Shown: in pieces, positions 28,843-32,865 of the stretch
How positions within the stretch are numbered: the first letter of the stretch is position 1
Layout: every line of letters begins with the position of its first letter
The notes under the pieces: model-generated
Database searches by the model: none
Told to the model about the DNA's origin: nothing
The model's input: only the letters and a program-made list of their open reading frames with translations
DNA from: an uncultured Eubacteriales bacterium
GTDB lineage: Bacteria > Bacillota > Clostridia > Christensenellales > UBA1242
Direction: 5' to 3'
DNA: 32,865 nt
Assembly (NCBI GenBank): GCA_948607205.1
Contig: CAPERS010000012.1
Coordinates: 1-32,865, forward strand
Program-made: the position numbers and the translations under genes

Positions 28843-28986
28843 AAAATCCTCCTTTTAGAACAATGATTGCCTCAAAAATATTTATTAAAACATTGAAAAC
28901 TGAAAATATTTATAGAAAAACATGCGTTTCGACATATTTTGAACCGAAAAAGGTCTTTTAGAAAAACTTTCTCCATAAAGTATATT

Positions 28987-29883
28987 ATGAAAAAATATAA
29001 AATAATAACTGCATATCCTTGTGTTATCAAATCTCAATCTCAAAGCTGTGGTTTAGATGAAAACTGCACTCTTGTTTTGGAAGGTGAAAAAATGGTATCG
29101 GTCTATCCTGTTGGAAAAACCGACAACTTTGCATTCAATATCGAACTTGATAAACTTTATGAAAGTGCTTTTTATCAAGTTAATGAAGATGATGAAGAAG
29201 CGATTATCTATCTTGTTGACGGCATCAAAAGCGAAAACGCTCAAGTGGTAAATTTTGGCACAACAGCATCTCCGCATATTGAAATCGAAAGTGAAAGCGT
29301 GACCTTTCACTGCCAAAATTTCAAGCGCAAAGTTTTGACTGGCAAATTTGCCAATTTTGATTGCTATCAAAAATTTGATATAATGCTTGCCCATCTATAT
29401 GACAACGATAAGCATCTTATTGTTGCTTTCAACAAAAAAAATGGCAAGGCAAAGTCATTTAAAGCGCAAAAGGTTGAAATAAAAAATGACAATTTCATTC
29501 TCACACAAAACCTTGAAGACTATGCTGGGCAAACTTTGACATACACACTTGCATTTGACCGAGAAGGTCTGAAAAAGAAAAACACCACTTTTTCATATAA
29601 CTTCGATGAAAGACCGAAACTTTCAACTTGCGAGCAGGTCATTCCATTCGCTTTCCTAGAAGCAATAAAAGCAGAAAACTTTCAACTCGCAAAGAGTTAT
29701 CTTTCAAGTTCACTGAACATTGATGAAGCAAATCTCAAATCTTTCTTTGGGAAACTTGACTACTTCTTTCCAATAGCTGACAACAAATTTTGTTTTCACG
29801 CTGGCGACGGTCTGCAAAAACTTACTTTTGAAATTAAGAATGGAAAAATTATTGATATTGATGTGAAAAGTTTGACAAAATAA
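28987..29883 (+). CDS. Hypothetical protein, about 298 aa
   Basis: No family recognised. Mostly beta-strand-like N-terminal two thirds (KIITAYPC, CTLVLEGEKMVSVYPVG, HIEIESESVTFHC) with alternating hydrophobics, then helical FAFLEAIKAENFQLAKSYLS and a last FEIKNGKIIDIDVK strand pair. No signal peptide or membrane helices, so cytoplasmic. The long open frame begins at TTG 28939, but the ATG at 28987 starts the conserved-looking sequence and is my choice; CATAAA at 28974-28979 is seven bases upstream and no Shine-Dalgarno is visible. Immediately followed by the ABC exporter, whose promoter begins inside its last codons. Confidence 0.75.
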   Translation: MKKYKIITAYPCVIKSQSQSCGLDENCTLVLEGEKMVSVYPVGKTDNFAFNIELDKLYESAFYQVNEDDEEAIIYLVDGIKSENAQVVNFGTTASPHIEIESESVTFHCQNFKRKVLTGKFANFDCYQKFDIMLAHLYDNDKHLIVAFNKKNGKAKSFKAQKVEIKNDNFILTQNLEDYAGQTLTYTLAFDREGLKKKNTTFSYNFDERPKLSTCEQVIPFAFLEAIKAENFQLAKSYLSSSLNIDEANLKSFFGKLDYFFPIADNKFCFHAGDGLQKLTFEIKNGKIIDIDVKSLTK

Positions 29884-29901
29884 AACATTTTTTTATAAAA
29901 T
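29872..29901 (+). promoter_or_regulatory. Promoter of the ABC exporter, leaderless architecture
   Basis: TTGACA at 29872-29877 (inside the end of the previous gene), 18-base spacer, TAAAAT at 29896-29901, then AATGCT and the ATG at 29908. No Shine-Dalgarno; the predicted start nucleotide falls on or within a base of the ATG. Confidence 0.7.
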
Positions 29902-29907
29902 AATGCT

Positions 29908-31641
29908 ATGAAGAAAAAGAAGAACCATTATTTTATACGTTCACTTAAATATTTAAAACCATACAAGGGCCTGGTTTCGATAATCATTGTCGGTTTGTTA
30001 TTGGCAAGCATATTTTCAGCCGTGAAACCATATTTCACTGAGCGCCTATTAAACTCTTTCACCCTCAATAATTCCGAGCAAATGCTGATATATGCAATAT
30101 TAGTTTTGATTATGGAAATCGGCACATATATATCTTTGATTTCAAGTTGGGGATTTTTTTCGGCAAAATTGCAACATAAAGTCACAAGAAATATTAGATA
30201 CAATCTCACCCAGTCTGCAATGAGGCTTAAAACCAAAAACTACGATAAATACGGAAGCGGAAAACTTATTCAAGTTATAACAAACGACACAGCTTCACTT
30301 TCGTCAACTTACACAAACATTATAGACGTAAGTTCAACAGTTTGCTCTAAACTTGCCATTTTGATTTACATTTTTATCACAAATTTTTATCTTGGACTAT
30401 ATTGTCTTTTAGAAATTGTGATTATTGCTTTCCTAAACACCTATCGTATGAAAGTCAGATACCGTGATTATAAAAAGTATAAAAAAGACCTCGACTCGAA
30501 CACAGGGCTTGTCAACGAAGTTATAATTGGTTCGCGTGAAGTTAAGAATTATAACATTCAGGACAACATTTTAAATAAGGTCGATGACACCCTTGAAAAA
30601 ATTCAAAAATCCGGAACCAATTTTGGCAATAAGCAATATATTTCATGGCGTCTTATCAACTGCGTTGAATCCATTCTCATTTTCGCATTCATTCCACTTT
30701 GCCTGCTTATGATTAAGCATGGCTTAGTTACTTTTTCAGTTGCATTCACTGTTTTTGTTTTTAAGAATACACTGACAGAATCAATCAGGTGGATTATCAC
30801 CACTTTGGAAGAAGTAAAAGATGGCGAGTTGTATGCAAGCAGAATTTTCAATATCATTGATGGCTATTATGAAGGCTTTGAAGAATTTCCTGAAACCACA
30901 CTTGGAAAACTTGATAAAAAAGTGAACATTGAAATCAAAGACTTGAACTTCTCTTATATTGAAAATAAAGAAGTTCTGAAAGATTTTAATCTTTTCATCA
31001 AGCAAGGTGCAAAAATAGCACTGGTTGGCGAAAGCGGTTGTGGAAAAAGCACGATTTTAAAACTTTTGAACAAAAGTTATGATGTGAAACCAAATCAGAT
31101 AAAAATTGCAGGAGTCGACATCTGTGACTTTTCACGAAATGACCTAAGAAATCTGGTCACAATTGTTCCTCAAGACCCATATATTTTCAACTTTTCAATT
31201 AGAGATAATTTAAAAATAATCAAACCAGATGCAACAGAAAAAGAACTTATTTCTGTCTGCAAAAAAGCACAAATTTATGATTTTATAAACAGCCTAGTTG
31301 ACGGCTTCGACACTATTTTAGGTGAAAATGGAACTATTCTTTCTGGCGGCCAAAAGCAAAGATTGGCAATCGCAAGAGCGTTATTAAAAGACAGCCCTAT
31401 TCTTATTTTTGATGAAGCTACAAGCGCGCTTGACAATGAAAATCAAGGAAAAATCAAAAAAGTTATAGATGGAATAGGTAAAAATAAGACGGTTATTATT
31501 GTTGCGCACCGTCTTAGCACAATCGTTGATGCCGACCAAATATACTACATAAAAAACGGCTCAATCGTTGCAAACGGAACTCACGCTGAACTTTTAAAGA
31601 CCTATCCAGATTACAAAAATTTATACAAACAAGAAATATAG
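29908..31641 (+). CDS. ABC exporter half-transporter, canonical (type I, ABCB-like)
   Basis: 577 residues: six membrane helices in residues 20-300, then an intact ATPase: Walker A GESGCGKST (from 374), Q-loop VPQDPYIFNFSIRDNL, signature LSGGQKQRLAIARALL (from 478), Walker B ILIFDEATSALD (D502, E503) and VAHRLST switch. A homodimeric exporter of unknown substrate, or the active half of a heterodimer with the degenerate half at 10386. It has its own promoter. A terminator shared with the ankyrin gene follows. Confidence 0.93.
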   Translation: MKKKKNHYFIRSLKYLKPYKGLVSIIIVGLLLASIFSAVKPYFTERLLNSFTLNNSEQMLIYAILVLIMEIGTYISLISSWGFFSAKLQHKVTRNIRYNLTQSAMRLKTKNYDKYGSGKLIQVITNDTASLSSTYTNIIDVSSTVCSKLAILIYIFITNFYLGLYCLLEIVIIAFLNTYRMKVRYRDYKKYKKDLDSNTGLVNEVIIGSREVKNYNIQDNILNKVDDTLEKIQKSGTNFGNKQYISWRLINCVESILIFAFIPLCLLMIKHGLVTFSVAFTVFVFKNTLTESIRWIITTLEEVKDGELYASRIFNIIDGYYEGFEEFPETTLGKLDKKVNIEIKDLNFSYIENKEVLKDFNLFIKQGAKIALVGESGCGKSTILKLLNKSYDVKPNQIKIAGVDICDFSRNDLRNLVTIVPQDPYIFNFSIRDNLKIIKPDATEKELISVCKKAQIYDFINSLVDGFDTILGENGTILSGGQKQRLAIARALLKDSPILIFDEATSALDNENQGKIKKVIDGIGKNKTVIIVAHRLSTIVDADQIYYIKNGSIVANGTHAELLKTYPDYKNLYKQEI

Positions 31642-31712
31642 TTAAAAATTTGCTTGCATCGTGTTATTTTTTCAAGTTAAAAAATATTTTTAATTGCTTA
31701 ACTTATTAGATT

Positions 31713-31742
31713 AAAAAAAAGACTGAATTCTCAGTCTTTTTT
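31713..31742. terminator. Bidirectional terminator between ABC and ankyrin genes
   Basis: AAAAAAAAGACTGA-ATTC-TCAGTCTTTTTT, with T-runs in both directions between convergent genes. Confidence 0.9.
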
Positions 31743-31744
31743 AA

Positions 31745-32677
31745 TTAATCCACTATCAAATCTTCGTGCGCAAATATAACTTGCGCATATTTCTGCAAAG
31801 ATTTTTTATTAACCCTAAATGGCATATCTGTTCTGAAGTCATAAAGTTTTTTGCCACATTTCATATTTTCAATTTCCATTCCAATCTTTGTTTTTGCATT
31901 TGAAACAAATGCTTCAACCTCATTTTTAACAACACTCATATCGCTTCTTATAAAAACATTTTTGTTGTCTAGGTCAAGAGCAATATATTCGTCTATGTCA
32001 ATTTTCCTATTTGGATTTTCTTTCTTTTCTTTCAATAAAGCATTGTATTTGCGGTTATTATCATGCATGGCCTGAATTCTTCTATTTCTAAAACCAATCG
32101 TTGCCACATTAAGATAATTTCTTGCTCTCTGAGGCATACTGAAATCCTCAGTTTTAAGCTTGAAAAATTCTTTAGTGCTTTTGCTAACCTTGACAAGTTT
32201 GTTTCCGGTTTTGGTCAGTTTAAGCATATCTATAAAATTATCTTCCATCAGTTTATCTTGCGGTATTGTTTTATCCAAAATATTCAATTCAACGCCTTGC
32301 TCTAAAAAGAATTCCAAAATGTTCAGCCTTTTGTTGAAATCATTCAATGTGATTGGTTGTTCGGAGCCAACAAAAAAGTTTTGAAAATCCAGCACCCCAT
32401 AGCCACGATTATTTTTATGATAAATGTTAATTTGTTTTCCATAAACGTCTTTTTCTGTCAAAAGAAACTCAACCATCGCAATTGCCTTAGAAATATCATT
32501 ATAACCAAGACCAAGAATCGCGTGATGCAAAGCATTATAGCCAAATTCGTCAACATAGTTTATAGGCACACCCCGTTTAAGACAGTCTTTAACCATTTTG
32601 AAATCCCCGTCCTTAACGGCAAAAAGAAATTGCTTGCCCAATTTGACGTTGTTTGAAATGTTTTTACTATTATTCAT
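31745..32677 (-). CDS. Ankyrin-repeat-containing hypothetical protein
   Basis: 310 residues. Two or three ankyrin-like units in the first 140: FAVKDGDFKMVKDCLKRGVP plus YVDEFGYNALHHAI, then VEFLLTEKD..KNNRGYGVLDF, then LNILEFFLEQGVELNILD. The rest is helical and Lys/Asn-rich with no recognised domain; no signal or membrane segment. Such repeats bind proteins; the partner is unknown. Start has GAGGT 4-5 bases upstream and a textbook promoter. Confidence 0.75.
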   Translation of the reverse strand: MNNSKNISNNVKLGKQFLFAVKDGDFKMVKDCLKRGVPINYVDEFGYNALHHAILGLGYNDISKAIAMVEFLLTEKDVYGKQINIYHKNNRGYGVLDFQNFFVGSEQPITLNDFNKRLNILEFFLEQGVELNILDKTIPQDKLMEDNFIDMLKLTKTGNKLVKVSKSTKEFFKLKTEDFSMPQRARNYLNVATIGFRNRRIQAMHDNNRKYNALLKEKKENPNRKIDIDEYIALDLDNKNVFIRSDMSVVKNEVEAFVSNAKTKIGMEIENMKCGKKLYDFRTDMPFRVNKKSLQKYAQVIFAHEDLIVD

Positions 32678-32692
32678 CTATACCTCATGTTA

Positions 32693-32721
32693 ACTATATC
32701 ACAAAAGATTTTATTTGTCAA
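32693..32721 (-). promoter_or_regulatory. Sigma-A promoter of the ankyrin gene
   Basis: Minus strand TTGACA (32716-32721), 17-base spacer ending TGA, TATAGT (32693-32698), then a 15-base gap to the ATG containing GAGGT. Confidence 0.88.
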
Positions 32722-32735
32722 TAGGTGCCTTCTGC

Positions 32736-32865
32736 AGTGGCTTAGCCACTTACTTTTCTTCGGTGATAGTTGTGTGACCATTCTACTATTCTTCGAACAA
32801 TCAGCGTCCTCGAACGCACGAAGTGCCTTAGGCACTTTCTATGCTTCGATTAGTAAGTGCCCCTG
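32736..32865. repeat. Palindrome-rich element at the window edge
   Basis: AGTGGC-TTA-GCCACT (32736-32750) and AAGTGCC-TTA-GGCACTT (32821-32837), two sister hairpins with the same TTA loop, and outer CACTTACT/AGTAAGTG inverted ends. GC content rises above that of the flanks. No ORF. May be a structured RNA or a short mobile (MITE/REP-like) repeat continuing beyond the window. Confidence 0.5.

Noticed and set aside
28939..28986. TTG start 16 codons upstream for the 298-aa protein
   Set aside because: No ribosome site, and the added residues (basic, unconserved in look) overlap likely promoter sequence.

Overview
The window looks like chromosomal DNA of a low-GC, endospore-lineage Bacillota (Clostridia-like, probably an uncultured gut or anaerobic lineage). 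Evidence: spmA-spmB, an AddAB recombination nuclease, RicT, UppP, strong AGGAGG-type ribosome sites, Bacillus-like gene order (holB-ricT-yabB and tatD-rsmA), and standard TGA/TAA/TAG stops. No species can be named from the sequence alone.

Layout. 1-60: truncated tRNA-Val. 61-481: no long gene, but a 51-codon ORF with a good ribosome site, a hairpin and a + strand terminator. 482-3878 (minus): phage-derived block of terminase small subunit, ParB-like nuclease-fold protein, frameshifted methyltransferase-like gene, SPL-like radical SAM protein, a possible degenerate Nudix protein and a DUF805 membrane protein, ending next to tRNA-Ser(UGA). 4307-4640: tRNA-Leu(CAG) preceded by two decayed copies of its 5' end and flank. 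4743-7262: orphan VirB6/TrbL-like conjugation membrane protein. 7371-14588: rsmA and tatD, then spmAB and a degenerate ABC exporter on the other strand, then yabB/trmN6-like, ricT and holB. 14677-18084: Ca2+-type P-type ATPase and uppP in one operon. 18201-18979: three tiny HTH regulators with four copies of one operator-like motif. 19020-21236: membrane protein with coiled coils and three AT-hook-like motifs, preceded by 325 bp of nearly pure A/T. 21562-28000: addB-addA. 28081-29883: Myb/RsfA-like regulator divergent from an unknown protein. 29908-31641: canonical ABC exporter. 31745-32677: ankyrin-repeat protein. 32678-32865: palindromic repeat cluster.

The points I find most interesting are: (1) a two-class start architecture, in which genes with no Shine-Dalgarno carry a -10 box ending 5-9 (mostly 6) bases before the ATG, implying leaderless mRNAs; (2) the three-regulator switch with operators placed in and around its promoters; (3) a membrane-anchored AT-hook protein beside an extreme AT island; (4) an ABC exporter whose ATPase motifs are nearly all destroyed; (5) the small Cys-containing ORF at 241-396.
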